Source: Actinotalea caeni (GTDB taxonomy: Bacteria; Actinomycetota; Actinomycetes; Actinomycetales; Beutenbergiaceae). Taken from it: DNA of 64,000 bases. Made by a program: the position numbers and the translations under genes. The stretch is from assembly GCF_009733795.1 (NCBI RefSeq), contig NZ_WNXX01000002.1, positions 186,001 to 250,000 of the forward strand. Direction: 5' to 3'. The notes under the pieces are model-generated. The model ran no database searches. It worked only from the letters and a program-made list of their open reading frames with translations, and was not told the origin of the DNA. Shown in pieces: positions 17,335 through 26,772 of this stretch; within the stretch, counting starts at the first letter, position 1; each line of letters begins with the position of its first letter.

Positions 17335-17837
17335 CGAACGGGACGGACCACACCCTGACGGCGGCACCGGAGGAGGAGCGCACGATCGTCGTCGAGAGGG
17401 TGATCGAGGCGCCGCGCGAGCGGGTCTTCGAGGCGTTCACCCAGGTCCGGCACCTGGCGCGGTGGTGGGGCCCGAAGGGCTTCTCGACGACGACGAGCGC
17501 GTTCGAGTTCGCGGTCGGCGGCGAGTGGCACTTCGTCATGCACGGCCCCGACGGGACGACCTACCCGGAGTGGATCTCCTGGACCGCGATCGAGCCGCCC
17601 AGCCGGATCGCGCTGGTGCACGGCGAACGGCCCGGGGACCCGAACGCGTTCACGTCGACCTTCACGTTCGACGACGACGGCGCCGCCACACGGCTGCGGC
17701 TGCGCACCGTGTTCCGGACCAAGGAGCAGCGCGACGAGGCCGTGCTGCGGTTCGGCGCGATCGAGGGTGCCCGGCAGACGCTCGCGCGGCTCGCGGCGGA
17801 CGTCCTCGGGCTCGCGACGCAGGCGGAGGTGCGCTGA
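17331..17837 (+). CDS. SRPBCC (AHSA1-like) domain protein
   Basis: A 168-residue START-like ligand-binding protein of the AHSA1/ActivatorHsp90-like group: VVERVIEAPRERVFEAFTQ, then ARWWGPKGFSTT, FAVGGEWHFVMHGPDG and YPEWISWTAIEPPSRI. These proteins have a hydrophobic cavity, and their ligand is generally unknown. It overlaps arsR by 4 nt and the following RibD-type gene by 1 nt, a common actinobacterial three-gene cassette. Confidence 0.88.
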   Translation: MTNGTDHTLTAAPEEERTIVVERVIEAPRERVFEAFTQVRHLARWWGPKGFSTTTSAFEFAVGGEWHFVMHGPDGTTYPEWISWTAIEPPSRIALVHGERPGDPNAFTSTFTFDDDGAATRLRLRTVFRTKEQRDEAVLRFGAIEGARQTLARLAADVLGLATQAEVR

Positions 17838-18460
17838 TGGCCGGCGGCACGGTGTTCGTCAGCGTCTCGATGTCGCTGGACGGCTACATCGCCCCCAGCT
17901 CGCCCGAGGAGCTGATGGGGCGGAAGTGGCGGGCGCTGCACCAGTGGACGTTCCCGCTGCGCTTCACGCGCGAGAACCTCAAGCTGGGCCCTGGGGGAGA
18001 GGAGGGGCTCGACGACGACATCGCACGCGCCACCTTCGAGCGCACGGGAGCCAGCGTGATGGGGAAGCGGATGTTCGAGGCCGGCGAGCACGCCTGGCCG
18101 GAGGAGGCGCCCTTCCACACGCCGGTCTACGTCGTCACGCACGAGCCGCGGGAGCCCTGGCACCGTCCCGGCGGCACGACCTTCCACTTCGTGACCGAGG
18201 GGATCGAGGCCGCGCTGGCGCAGGCGCGCGCCGCCGCGGGAGACCGCGACGTCCGGGTCGCCGGTGGTGGGGAGACGATCGTGCAGCTGCTCGACGCCGG
18301 CCTCGTCGACGAGCTCCACGTCGCGCTCTCCCCGGTGCTCATGGGCGAGGGCGTCCCGCTGTTCCGCGGGGTCGACGCCGAGCGCGTGGTGCTGCGGCAG
18401 ACGAGCGTGCAGCCCTCGACGAGGGTGACGCACCTGCGGTACGCCGTGCACCGGCGCTAG
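17837..18460 (+). CDS. Dihydrofolate reductase-like (RibD_C) protein, second copy
   Basis: A 207-residue RibD_C/DHFR-fold protein: VSVSMSLDGYIAP at the N-terminus, ASVMGKRMFEAGE in the middle and DVRVAGGGETIVQLLDAGLVDELHV plus LSPVLMGEGVPLF at the end. It is a distant paralog of the protein at 15966-16505 and the last gene of the ArsR/SRPBCC cassette (stop/start overlap TGATG). It is probably an NADPH-dependent reductase of unknown substrate. Confidence 0.87.
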   Translation: MAGGTVFVSVSMSLDGYIAPSSPEELMGRKWRALHQWTFPLRFTRENLKLGPGGEEGLDDDIARATFERTGASVMGKRMFEAGEHAWPEEAPFHTPVYVVTHEPREPWHRPGGTTFHFVTEGIEAALAQARAAAGDRDVRVAGGGETIVQLLDAGLVDELHVALSPVLMGEGVPLFRGVDAERVVLRQTSVQPSTRVTHLRYAVHRR

Positions 18461-18598
18461 CCGGCCCGGCGCCGGCAGTGCCGCACCGCGGCCGGGTCCC
18501 GGCCCGGCGTCGGCGCCCGCAGCGGGCAGGAAGATGCGCGTGTCGGCGCCGACCGGCGCGCGCCCCCGCGCCTAGCCTTGGTGGCAGGAGGTGCACCC

Positions 18599-20587
18599 GT
18601 GGCGGTGGTGACGGAGGCTGGCGCGTCGCGCTCGAGGCCGCGTCCCGCCGTCCGCAGGCGCCCGGCGCCCGGCAAGGACCGCGGGCGCATCCTCGGGCTC
18701 GACGGGCTGCGCGCGCTCGCGATCGCGGCCGTTCTCGTCTTCCACCTCCGCCCGCAGACGCTGCCGGGCGGCTACCTCGGCGTCGACGTGTTCTTCGTCG
18801 TCTCCGGGTTCCTCATCACCACGCTGCTGGTGCGCGAGCTCGCCGACCGCGGCCGGCTCGACCTCAAGGGCTTCTGGACCCGACGCGCCCGGCGCCTGCT
18901 GCCGGCGCTCGTCGTCGTCGTGGTCGTCTCGACCGTGCTGGGCCTGGTGGTCGGCGAGGACCTGCTCGTCGACGTGCGCCGTCAGGTGCTCGGCGCGCTC
19001 ACGTTCTCCAACAACTGGCTGGAGATCGGCGCCGGTTCCTCGTACTTCACCCAGACCGCACCGCAGCTGTTCGTCAACTTCTGGTCGCTCGCGGTCGAGG
19101 AGCAGTTCTACCTGCTGTGGCCGCTGCTGCTCGCTGTGCTGCTGGCGGTCACCCGCACCGCACGGCAGCGGGTGCTCGTCGTGCTCGGCGTCGCCGCGCT
19201 GTCCGCCGCGCTGATGGCGCTGCTCGCGGGCGGCGGCGTGACGCGCGTCTACTACGGCACCGACACCCACGCCTTCGGCCTCATGATCGGCGCGGCGCTC
19301 GCGCTCAGCCTCGCCGGCGGCGACGCGGACCTGCGCACCCTGCCCGGGTGGGCGCGCGCGCGGGTGCCGGTGGCCGCCGTCGCGGGCGCGGGGCTGCTGG
19401 TGCTGCTGCTCACGCTCGACGGCGAGGGCGCCTTCGCCTACCGCGGCGGCATCCTGCTCGCCTCGCTGCTCACCGCGGCGCTGCTCGCGGCGCTGGCCAC
19501 CGCCCCAGGGCCGCGCGACACCCTGGTCCGCGGCTTCTCGACACGGTGGGTCACCTGGGTCGGCGAGCGCTCCTACGGCATCTACCTGTGGCACTGGCCG
19601 GTGCTGCTGGTCGTCACCGCGGTGCTGCCGCCCGCACTGCCCGACTCGCCGACCAGCTGGCTGGGCCGGGCGCTCGCGCTCACCCTGACGCTGCTGGCGG
19701 CGGCCGCCTCCTACCGGTTCCTCGAGCAGCCCGTGCGCCGGCACGGGTTCGGGGTGCTGCTCGCCCGGGTGCGGGTGGCGCTGCGCCGGCCGGTCGCCCC
19801 GCGCGCCGGTGCCGCGGCCGGGGTGGTGACGCTGCTGGTCGCGGCGTTCGCCGTCGCGCTCGTCGTCGCGCCGGACAAGTCGAGCGTCGAGCTGCAGATG
19901 GAGCAGGCGGCCGCCGCCGTCGAGGGCACCGACCCCGACGCGGCCGGGCAGGCGGGCGACGCGCCGTCCGGCCCCGCCGCCGGCCCCTCCGCCGACCCCG
20001 CTGCCGACCCCGCGGCGGAGACGGACGGCGACGGCGCCGCGGGCGCCGGCGACGAGGCGGTTGCCGACGACGACGCGCTGCCCAGCGGCGAGGAGATCAG
20101 CTCCTTCGGCGACTCGATGCTCTACGTCGCGGCCCCTGGGCTGCGGGAGCGGTTCCCCGGCATCGCGATCGACGCGAAGTCCAACCGGCAGTGGCCCGAC
20201 GTCGTCGACGCCATCGAGGCGGCGCTCGACCGCGACGAGGTGCGCGACGTCGTCGTCGTCGCGGCGGGCACCAACGCCGGCCTCAAGGACCCCGCCCCGC
20301 TGGAGGAGGCGCTCGAGCTGCTCGGGCCGGACCGGCTGGTCGTGCTCGTGAACATCTACCACTCCTCGAGCTGGATCCCGGAGTCGAACGCCACCATGGA
20401 CGCGGTCGCCGCGCAGCACCCGAACGTCGTCGTCGCGGACTGGTACGGCACGATCACGCAGAACCTCGACCAGCTGCAGCCGGACGGCGTCCACCCCGAC
20501 ATGGACGGCATGCACCTGTTCGCCGACGTCGTCGCGCAGGCGCTCGCGAGCGCACCGCCGGAGGCCCTCGACGCCGCTCGAGGGTGA
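18599..20587 (+). CDS. Membrane O-acyltransferase (Acyltransferase-3) with SGNH domain
   Basis: A 662-residue OafA/YrhL-type protein. Residues about 30-380 form the Acyltransferase-3 membrane domain, with FHLRPQTLPGGYLGVDVFFVVSGFLIT (split motif around residues 45-75) and ten or so hydrophobic helices. An Ala/Pro/Asp-rich linker follows. The C-terminal extracytoplasmic domain is SGNH-hydrolase-like, with the GDS Ser in SSFGDSMLY and the catalytic Asp-His pair in DGVHPDMDGMH. Such proteins O-acetylate surface polysaccharide or peptidoglycan. GTG 18599 is preferred because AGGAGG lies 7 nt upstream; a GTG at 18578 lacks this. Confidence 0.88.
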   Translation: MAVVTEAGASRSRPRPAVRRRPAPGKDRGRILGLDGLRALAIAAVLVFHLRPQTLPGGYLGVDVFFVVSGFLITTLLVRELADRGRLDLKGFWTRRARRLLPALVVVVVVSTVLGLVVGEDLLVDVRRQVLGALTFSNNWLEIGAGSSYFTQTAPQLFVNFWSLAVEEQFYLLWPLLLAVLLAVTRTARQRVLVVLGVAALSAALMALLAGGGVTRVYYGTDTHAFGLMIGAALALSLAGGDADLRTLPGWARARVPVAAVAGAGLLVLLLTLDGEGAFAYRGGILLASLLTAALLAALATAPGPRDTLVRGFSTRWVTWVGERSYGIYLWHWPVLLVVTAVLPPALPDSPTSWLGRALALTLTLLAAAASYRFLEQPVRRHGFGVLLARVRVALRRPVAPRAGAAAGVVTLLVAAFAVALVVAPDKSSVELQMEQAAAAVEGTDPDAAGQAGDAPSGPAAGPSADPAADPAAETDGDGAAGAGDEAVADDDALPSGEEISSFGDSMLYVAAPGLRERFPGIAIDAKSNRQWPDVVDAIEAALDRDEVRDVVVVAAGTNAGLKDPAPLEEALELLGPDRLVVLVNIYHSSSWIPESNATMDAVAAQHPNVVVADWYGTITQNLDQLQPDGVHPDMDGMHLFADVVAQALASAPPEALDAARG

Positions 20588-20688
20588 CGGCGACCACATC
20601 GGCGTAGGGGGCGCCCGCGCGCATCGGGCCGCTCGGGGCGCGGTAGTGTCGGCGTGACTTTTCGGAGCCGACGACGGAGGCCAGACCG

Positions 20689-21867
20689 GTGGACCTGTTC
20701 GAGTACCAGGCGCGTGACGTCTTCGAGAAGCACGGTGTCCCCGTGCTGCGCGGCATCGTCGCCACCACCCCCGAGGAGGCGGAGGCCGCGGCCCGCGAGC
20801 TGCTCCCCGCCGACGGCGGCGTGGTCGTCGTCAAGGCCCAGGTGAAGACCGGTGGCCGCGGCAAGGCGGGCGGCGTCAAGATCGCCCGCTCCGCCGAGGA
20901 GGCCCGCGAGCGGGCCACCGAGATCCTCGGCATGGACATCAAGGGCCACACCGTCCACCGCGTGATGATCGCCGAGGGTGCCGCGATCGCCGAGGAGTAC
21001 TACTTCTCGGTCCTCCTCGACCGCTCCGAGCGCCGCTACCTCGCGATGTGCAGCGTCGAGGGCGGCATGGAGATCGAGCAGCTCGCGGTCGAGCGGCCCG
21101 AGGCGCTGGCCCGCGTCGCCGTCGACCCGCTCGTCGGCATCGACGAGGCGAAGGCCCGCGAGATCGTCGAGACCGCCGGCTTCGCCGAGGAGCTGCGCCA
21201 GCCGGTCGCCGACGTGATCCGGACGCTCTGGACCGTGTTCACCGCCGAGGACGCCACGCTGGTCGAGGTGAACCCGCTGGTGCGCACCGAGGACGGCTCG
21301 ATCGTCGCGCTCGACGGCAAGGTGACGCTCGACGACAACGCCTCGGAGGTGCGTCACCCCGAGCACGCCGAGCTCGAGGACGCCCAGGCCACCGACCCGC
21401 TCGAGGCCAAGGCCAAGGCGCACGGTCTCAACTACGTCAAGCTCGACGGCGAGGTCGGCATCATCGGCAACGGCGCCGGGCTCGTCATGAGCACGCTCGA
21501 CGTCGTCGCCTACGCGGGCGAGGCGCACGGCGGCGTCAAGCCGGCGAACTTCCTCGACATCGGCGGCGGCGCGAACGCGCAGGTGATGGCCGACGGCCTC
21601 GACGTCATCCTTCACGACCCGCAGGTCAAGAGCGTGTTCGTCAACGTCTTCGGCGGCATCACGGCCTGCGACGAGGTCGCCAAGGGCATCGTCGGCGCGC
21701 TGGAGATCCTCGGCGACGAGGCCACCAAGCCGCTGGTCGTGAGGCTCGACGGCAACAACGTCGAGCTCGGACGCAAGATCCTCGCCGACGCGAACCACCC
21801 GCTCGTCACCCTCGCCGAGACCATGGACGGCGGTGCCGACAAGGCCGCCGAGCTGGCCAACGCCTGA
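20689..21867 (+). CDS. sucC: Succinyl-CoA synthetase (ADP-forming) beta subunit
   Basis: A 392-residue ATP-grasp protein. The opening [22 protein letters not shown], the nucleotide-binding [17 protein letters not shown] and the C-terminal [11 protein letters not shown] and [12 protein letters not shown] segments are diagnostic of SucC. With SucD it interconverts succinyl-CoA and succinate while making ATP in the TCA cycle. GTG 20689 follows GGAGG at 20676-20680. sucD starts 41 nt downstream. A TAGTGT -10-like element lies at 20644-20649. Confidence 0.97.
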   Translation: MDLFEYQARDVFEKHGVPVLRGIVATTPEEAEAAARELLPADGGVVVVKAQVKTGGRGKAGGVKIARSAEEARERATEILGMDIKGHTVHRVMIAEGAAIAEEYYFSVLLDRSERRYLAMCSVEGGMEIEQLAVERPEALARVAVDPLVGIDEAKAREIVETAGFAEELRQPVADVIRTLWTVFTAEDATLVEVNPLVRTEDGSIVALDGKVTLDDNASEVRHPEHAELEDAQATDPLEAKAKAHGLNYVKLDGEVGIIGNGAGLVMSTLDVVAYAGEAHGGVKPANFLDIGGGANAQVMADGLDVILHDPQVKSVFVNVFGGITACDEVAKGIVGALEILGDEATKPLVVRLDGNNVELGRKILADANHPLVTLAETMDGGADKAAELANA

Positions 21868-21908
21868 CCGCTGCGCGCACGAGCAGAGAACACGGAGCAC
21901 CGCAAGCC

Positions 21909-22802
<894 letters not shown>

Positions 22803-22816
22803 CGCCCGCGACCGCC

Positions 22817-22859
22817 CCACCGGCTCCTGCGACGTCCGGCGTCGCCCGGAGGCCGGTGG
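22817..22859 (+). terminator. Branched hairpin terminator of sucCD
   Basis: CCACCGGCTCC (22817-22827) pairs with GGAGGCCGGTGG (22848-22859) with one bulged G, and encloses a second stem GCGACG/CGTCGC (22829-22834 and 22840-22845). It starts 15 nt after the sucD stop. The rest of 22860-23082 shows nothing I can call. Confidence 0.6.
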
Positions 22860-23082
22860 CGGTGGGCCGGGATCGCCCGGTGCGCCGTCGACGGGCGTCG
22901 CGCGGGTCCTGCCTCACCGTCCACCGGGTCGGGGCCGGCGCCCGCTGGTGGCGCGACGGGGCGGGCACGTCCTCGCTGATGTGGCTCGCGGCCGCTGTGG
23001 GCAGACGACCGATCGGCCGTCGCCGCCGGCGGCTCGCCGCCGACCGGCGGTCAGGGGGCGTGGGGAGGTGGCTGTCGCCGCC

Positions 23083-23316
23083 TCAGGAGGCGAACGGGTA
23101 GTGCGAGTCCAGCAGGGCGACGGCGATGTCGTGCGCGGGCTCGTCGAGCTCGAAGTCGTCGAGGGCGCCGAGGCCCTCCAGACGCAGGTGCGCGGCGGTC
23201 GTGCCCAGGAGCGCCTGCTCGAGGAGGAACTCCTCGATCGCCGGGCTGGTCAGGGGCAGGGGGGCGATCGGGGCGACGGCAGCACGGTCGTGCGACGTGG
23301 CGATCATGGCGGTCAT
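23083..23316 (-). CDS. Small acidic protein of unknown function (77 residues)
   Basis: I do not recognise this protein. It has 77 residues, with a hydrophobic/Pro-containing head and an acidic, helix-prone body (IEEFLLEQALLGTTAAHLRL, then LDDFELDEPAHDIAVALL). ATG 23316 is preceded by GGGAG at 7 nt. Support for a real gene comes from this ribosome site, a clean reading frame and a sigma-28-like promoter (ATCAAC-N15-CCCGACAG, 23381-23353) with a leader of about 30 nt. It lies at the left border of the flagellar island, pointing back towards sucD. A flagellum-linked small regulator is possible but not shown. Confidence 0.55.
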   Translation of the reverse strand: MTAMIATSHDRAAVAPIAPLPLTSPAIEEFLLEQALLGTTAAHLRLEGLGALDDFELDEPAHDIAVALLDSHYPFAS

Positions 23317-23352
23317 ACGGGCTCCCAGGGTCTCGTCCCCGTGCTCGACGCC

Positions 23353-23381
23353 CTGTCGGGTGGACGCCGAGTTTCGTTGAT
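23353..23381 (-). promoter_or_regulatory. Variant sigma-28-type promoter of the 77-residue gene
   Basis: On the minus strand ATCAAC (23381-23376), exactly 15 nt, then CCCGACAG (23360-23353). It differs from the flagellar consensus GCTTAC-N15-GCCGACAG at several -35 positions and one -10 position but keeps the spacing and the CGACAG core. Confidence 0.4.
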
Positions 23382-23647
23382 GGTTGAACCTTGGCGGAGC
23401 GGTCCGACCGGATCAAGATCGCGGAGTCCGTTCTGTGACCGTTCCGTGACCTCAGCTCCTCGCGGGGTCCCGCGCACGTGGAGGGCACCGAGCCGGCCGC
23501 CCCGTCGGCCCGGTCCGACCGTTCGTGCGTGCGGGCGCGCACTGGTGCCGAGGGCGGGCACTCCGCGTCCGAGCGGCACGTCGGGGACGCGGGCTCGCGG
23601 CCGGGTCGCCTGGCGCGCGTCGGCGGCGCGGCCGGGGTGAGCGTGGG
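23382..23647. other. Gene-free stretch
   Basis: Together with the promoter at 23353-23381, the 331 nt between the 77-residue gene and the first ribbon-helix-helix gene hold no credible coding region on either strand. Reading frames here are compositional shadows. No clear terminator is seen. Confidence 0.5.
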
Positions 23648-24037
23648 TCAGCTGGGATCGGTGGGCACCGCGCGCAGGGCGTGCCGTCCGGAGCGGGGGA
23701 CGCGGTAGCGCACGGTCGCCGCCGGTGGCGAGTCCGCATAGGCCTGCAACGCCTCGGTGAGGACGGCGGTGACCGACCGTCCCTCCATCTCGGCCTTGGC
23801 GCGCACCGCGTGCAGCAGCCGGGGTGGCAGCCGGTACGCCGCCGGCACGAGCGTGGCGTCCTCCGGAGGCAGCTCGTCCACCGCGTCGAGACGAACGAGC
23901 CGGCCACGAGCGCGCGCGACCCGCGCGACCCTGCGGGCGACCCCGAGCGCCTCTTCCGGCGTGATCGGCGCACCGCCGGGACGCATCGCCAGGGGCGCGT
24001 CCTCTCCGGGCAGCGGCCCGGCCGGTGTGCTCGTCAT
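23648..24037 (-). CDS. Ribbon-helix-helix-type small DNA-binding protein, copy 1
   Basis: A 129-residue protein. After a Pro/Gly-rich head come PITPEEALGVARRVARVARARGR, VDELPPEDATLVP and YRLPPRLLHAVRAKAEMEG followed by SVTAVLTEALQAYA, which resembles the ribbon-helix-helix fold (strand then two helices). It is clearly paralogous to the protein at 26773-27120. ATG 24037 is chosen because homology with that copy begins just after it; the longer ORF to 24169 has no support. Upstream lies TGTGTAGACAC, a relative of the GTCTAKAC box. It is probably a transcription regulator of the flagellar region, which is inference from location. Confidence 0.65.
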   Translation of the reverse strand: MTSTPAGPLPGEDAPLAMRPGGAPITPEEALGVARRVARVARARGRLVRLDAVDELPPEDATLVPAAYRLPPRLLHAVRAKAEMEGRSVTAVLTEALQAYADSPPAATVRYRVPRSGRHALRAVPTDPS

Positions 24038-24518
24038 GCCGCCGTCTCTCGTCAGGGCTGGGGCGCCCGACGACCCGAGACGGACCGGCGGGCGGAGCAG
24101 GTGCCGCCCTCGGCGTACCTGTGTGTCTACACAGTACCCGGTGGCACGCGGTCGCCGCACCCTCGGCACGGGTCATTGGCGCCATGATCGATGTGATGAC
24201 GGTTGTCGCGCGCCGCCATCGATGGTGTGTGATCAGCGAGGAGCTGCGGGTGAGGGTCGTCTGGTCACCTGCGGCGTGGCGTGCAGCGGTTCTCCGGCCG
24301 TAGGCCACGCGGACAGCGTCGCGCACGCGCCGGCCGGATCGACGAACCGCGACACGTATGCATCACTGCACGTCTATACAACGTGGTACAGTCCACGGCG
24401 TGGCGACAGCCGCGCATGTCGAGACATCGGCGGCGCGGGCGTCGCCACCGCCAGCCGCCGGCGACGTCGCCGCGGCCGACGCCGCCCGCCGCACACCGCC
24501 GACAGCCCGGGACCGACC
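24038..24518. other. Long intergenic region between the RHH gene and the WhiB gene
   Basis: About 480 nt without a credible gene, markedly richer in A/T than its neighbours in places (for example around 24175-24240 and 24340-24395). It contains GTCTACAC (24124-24131), GTCTATAC (24372-24379) and TACAGT (24387-24392, a possible -10 for whiB). It is probably the divergent control region of the RHH and WhiB genes. Confidence 0.45.
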
Positions 24519-24926
24519 ATGGACCTCCTCTCCCACCTCACCCAGCAGGGAGCCCGCACCGACCGCGACGACTGGGCGCACGACGCGGCCTGCACCTCGA
24601 TCGGGCCCGACATCTGGTTCGACGCCGACGAGGACCGCGACGCCCGCCAGCTCGCGCTCGAGGGCTGCGCTGTCTGCCCCGTCGTCAGGCAGTGCCTCCA
24701 GCACGCGCTCTCGATCGGCGCCACCCACGGCGTCTGGGGCATGACGACCGTCGCGCAGCGGCGCGGGATCGCACGCCACCTCGAGGCCGGCGTCGACCTC
24801 GTCACCGCGGTCCAGCGCTACCAGGAGCAGGTCGCGGCGGGTCGCCAGCGCACCGCGGACGCCGTCCGCGAGCGGCACGCCCGCGCCCGTCTCGCGGCGG
24901 CCAAGAGGGCCGTCGTCGCAGCCTGA
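24519..24926 (+). CDS. WhiB family iron-sulfur transcription factor
   Basis: A 135-residue WhiB-like protein. Four cysteines at 25, 50, 53 and 59 (C-X24-C-X2-C-X5-C) are the [4Fe-4S] ligands, followed by GVWGMTT at about 71-77 in the position of the usual GVWGG turn, and a basic C-terminal tail (RERHARARLAAAKR) for DNA binding. WhiB proteins act by binding region 4 of the principal sigma factor. The variant GVWGM turn places it outside the best-known subclasses. ATG 24519 precedes the conserved region with no strong ribosome site. With a GTCTATAC box about 140 nt upstream and the flagellar genes next door, a role in motility control is plausible. Confidence 0.85.
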   Translation: MDLLSHLTQQGARTDRDDWAHDAACTSIGPDIWFDADEDRDARQLALEGCAVCPVVRQCLQHALSIGATHGVWGMTTVAQRRGIARHLEAGVDLVTAVQRYQEQVAAGRQRTADAVRERHARARLAAAKRAVVAA

Positions 24927-25012
24927 GCGGCGCCGTCACCGACGGGCGCCCGCTCGGGCGTGAGGATCTCGCTCGCCGCCGTCGCGGCAGCACGACACAC
25001 GGAGGTCACGTG

Positions 25013-25405
25013 GTGACGGACAGCGGCGCGGCCGCGGCGCCGGCGACGATCGGCGGCGACGCGCGGACGGACGGGCTGCCGCGCGTGACCCCGGTGCTCC
25101 CGGGCTGGCTGACGATCAGGGAGATCGCGACCCTGGCCGGCGTCGCGGTCGCCACGATCCGGGCCTACCACTACGACCGCTCGGCCCGGACCCCGATGCC
25201 CGCGCCGCGGTCCAAGGCCGGCAGCACGCCCCTGTGGGCCGTCGACGACGTCGTCGCGTGGCTCGCCACCCGTGACTTCTCCCGGACCGAGATCCGCGTG
25301 GAGGAGGACGGCACGCTCCAGGTGGTCAGCGCGTCGGACTACCTGCAGCGCAAGCGGGCGGGCGCCGTCGGCCGGGCCTACGCGACCCGCCCCGACGAGC
25401 CCTGA
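25013..25405 (+). CDS. MerR/excisionase-like helix-turn-helix protein
   Basis: A 130-residue protein. WLTIREIATLAGVAVATIRAY is a MerR/AlpA-type helix-turn-helix, followed by a short wing and PLWAVDDVVAWLATR, the helix typical of excisionase-like DNA-binding domains. No effector domain is present; the tail is polar. GTG 25013 lies 7 nt after GGAGG (25001-25005), which is better spaced than the GTG at 25010. It stands 86 nt downstream of the WhiB gene on the same strand. It could regulate the flagellar genes or be a relic of a mobile element; no integrase is seen nearby. Confidence 0.7.
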   Translation: MTDSGAAAAPATIGGDARTDGLPRVTPVLPGWLTIREIATLAGVAVATIRAYHYDRSARTPMPAPRSKAGSTPLWAVDDVVAWLATRDFSRTEIRVEEDGTLQVVSASDYLQRKRAGAVGRAYATRPDEP

Positions 25406-25435
25406 CGAGCGCCGTCGTGCGCAGCGGGAGGCGGG

Positions 25436-26389
25436 TCAGACCGGCTCGAGGCTCACGAGCCGCCACGTCTCGGCGTCGGAGACCAGCGGGAACGTCGGGT
25501 CGGACGGCCGCGGCGGCACCGGTGAGGCGACGAACGAGATCGGCTGCGCGCTGGCACCCGCCCACAGCGACCGGACCGGCAGGTCGGCCTCCAGCAGGAT
25601 GCCGGTGCCCGGGTTGCGTGCGGCGTACTTGGCGATGTCCCAGCGCGACGTCGTCCAGTAGGACAGCGGGTGGAACACGATGTAGTGCGGCGCCTGCGTG
25701 AACACGCCGCGGTCGCCCTCGGCGAGCAGTCGCCGGCCCTCGCGCACCGCCCACTGACCGGCGGAGCCGCTCGCGAACACGATCCGGAACATCCGCACGG
25801 TCTCCAGACCTGCGCGCGCGGCCTCGATCTGCACCTGGTCGCGCCAGTGCCACAGGAGGTCCATCGTCAGCAGCTCGAGCGCGGGCACCGCGACGCGCAG
25901 CCTGGTCGCGACCGCCTTGGCGGCCTGCACCGAGCTGCTGTCGTCCACGAACACGGTGTAGAAGGCCCGCCGGCGGCGCAGCACGCTCGCGACGCAGTCG
26001 TTGAGGAACAGGCCGAGCGGGCCCTGCCGCATCGACCGCTGGTTCCGCCACGTCGCGGCCAGCTGGTCCACGAAGGTGTCGAGGAACGACGTGCGCGTCT
26101 GCGGCGGCCGGTCGTACCAGGCGTCGAACCAGGGGAGCGCCTGCCTGACGAGCACAGGGCGCTTCTCCCGCAGCTCGATGAGCTCCTCCTCGGCGTCCGC
26201 GGCCCACGACGGGATCTGGCTGCCGGTCGGCAGCCGCCGGGCGACGTGCTCGAGCTGGATCGCGGCCATCTCGTACAGCACCTGCGCCTGGTCCGGACCC
26301 GCGAGCGGGTCGGGCATCGTGTGGTCGCTGGCGGTGACGTCCTCGACACCGGCGTAGGCGCGCAGGATCTGCTCGCGGCGGGTCAGCAT
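25436..26389 (-). CDS. Protein of unknown function, 317 residues
   Basis: I do not recognise the family. The protein is soluble, helical in its first two-thirds (MLTRREQILRAYAGVED; YEMAAIQLEHVARRL; DAEEELIELREKRP) and mixed after that, with aromatic-rich segments such as PHYIVFHPLSYWTTSRWDIAKY and LLTMDLLWHWRDQVQIEAARAG. No signal peptide or membrane segment is visible. ATG 26389 is preferred over ATG 26446 because GGGAGAGG lies about 11 nt upstream. Codon use looks native. It stands alone between the regulatory genes and csrA, at the left side of the flagellar island. Confidence 0.7.
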   Translation of the reverse strand: MLTRREQILRAYAGVEDVTASDHTMPDPLAGPDQAQVLYEMAAIQLEHVARRLPTGSQIPSWAADAEEELIELREKRPVLVRQALPWFDAWYDRPPQTRTSFLDTFVDQLAATWRNQRSMRQGPLGLFLNDCVASVLRRRRAFYTVFVDDSSSVQAAKAVATRLRVAVPALELLTMDLLWHWRDQVQIEAARAGLETVRMFRIVFASGSAGQWAVREGRRLLAEGDRGVFTQAPHYIVFHPLSYWTTSRWDIAKYAARNPGTGILLEADLPVRSLWAGASAQPISFVASPVPPRPSDPTFPLVSDAETWRLVSLEPV

Positions 26390-26446
26390 CTCATCAGCGC
26401 CCTCTCCCGGGCGGCGGGGGAACGTCGTGGGCGGATGCGGCTGCAC

Positions 26447-26772
26447 GGGACGCAGCCTGCCACCCCCCGATGGCCAGCCGCGACACCACGCCGCCTCGGT
26501 GTGTCGAGGCCGGTGGTGCGGCCGACTATACCGAGCGGATCGCGCCCTGCACAGGCCCGGCGCCTCGATCGGGTGAGACGGATGTCACGACGGGCGTCGT
26601 CACCGTGCGGTATGCCACCGAGGCGTGCGCCGACGTGACTTTTCCGCGGCAGATCGGCGGTCAGGACGGGTCGGACCCGCCGGGCCGGTCATGGGTGAGC
26701 CTGCTGCGGGTAGACTTGTGTCAAGACGAGGTCTGCGCGCCACCGCGCCGCGGACGACGGCGGGAGGAACTC
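26447..26772. other. Gene-free control region before RHH copy 2
   Basis: About 330 nt with no credible gene. It contains TATGCC-rich sequence near 26612, TAGACT (26711-26716, a possible -10) and GTAGAC (26710-26715), a partial match to the GTCTAKAC box in reverse. A weak resemblance to the sigma-28 element near 26609-26638 keeps the N15-GCCGAC spacing but has a poor -35. Confidence 0.35.

Noticed and set aside
24358-24744. Separate gene overlapping the WhiB gene in another frame
   Set aside because: The translation is low-complexity Ser/Pro/Arg and overlaps the WhiB cysteine region, which is clearly the coding frame.
25013-25405. Excisionase of an integrated element
   Set aside because: No integrase, attachment repeats or phage genes are seen near it, so only a generic HTH protein is called.
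26609-26638. Sixth sigma-28 promoter before RHH copy 2
   Set aside because: The N15 spacing is right, but the -35 is GTAT and the -10 is GCCGACGT, and the predicted leader is over 120 nt; too weak to call.
26470-26772. N-terminal extension of RHH copy 2
   Set aside because: The frame is open, but AGGAGG-type ribosome site and paralog similarity support ATG 26773; the upstream residues look non-coding.
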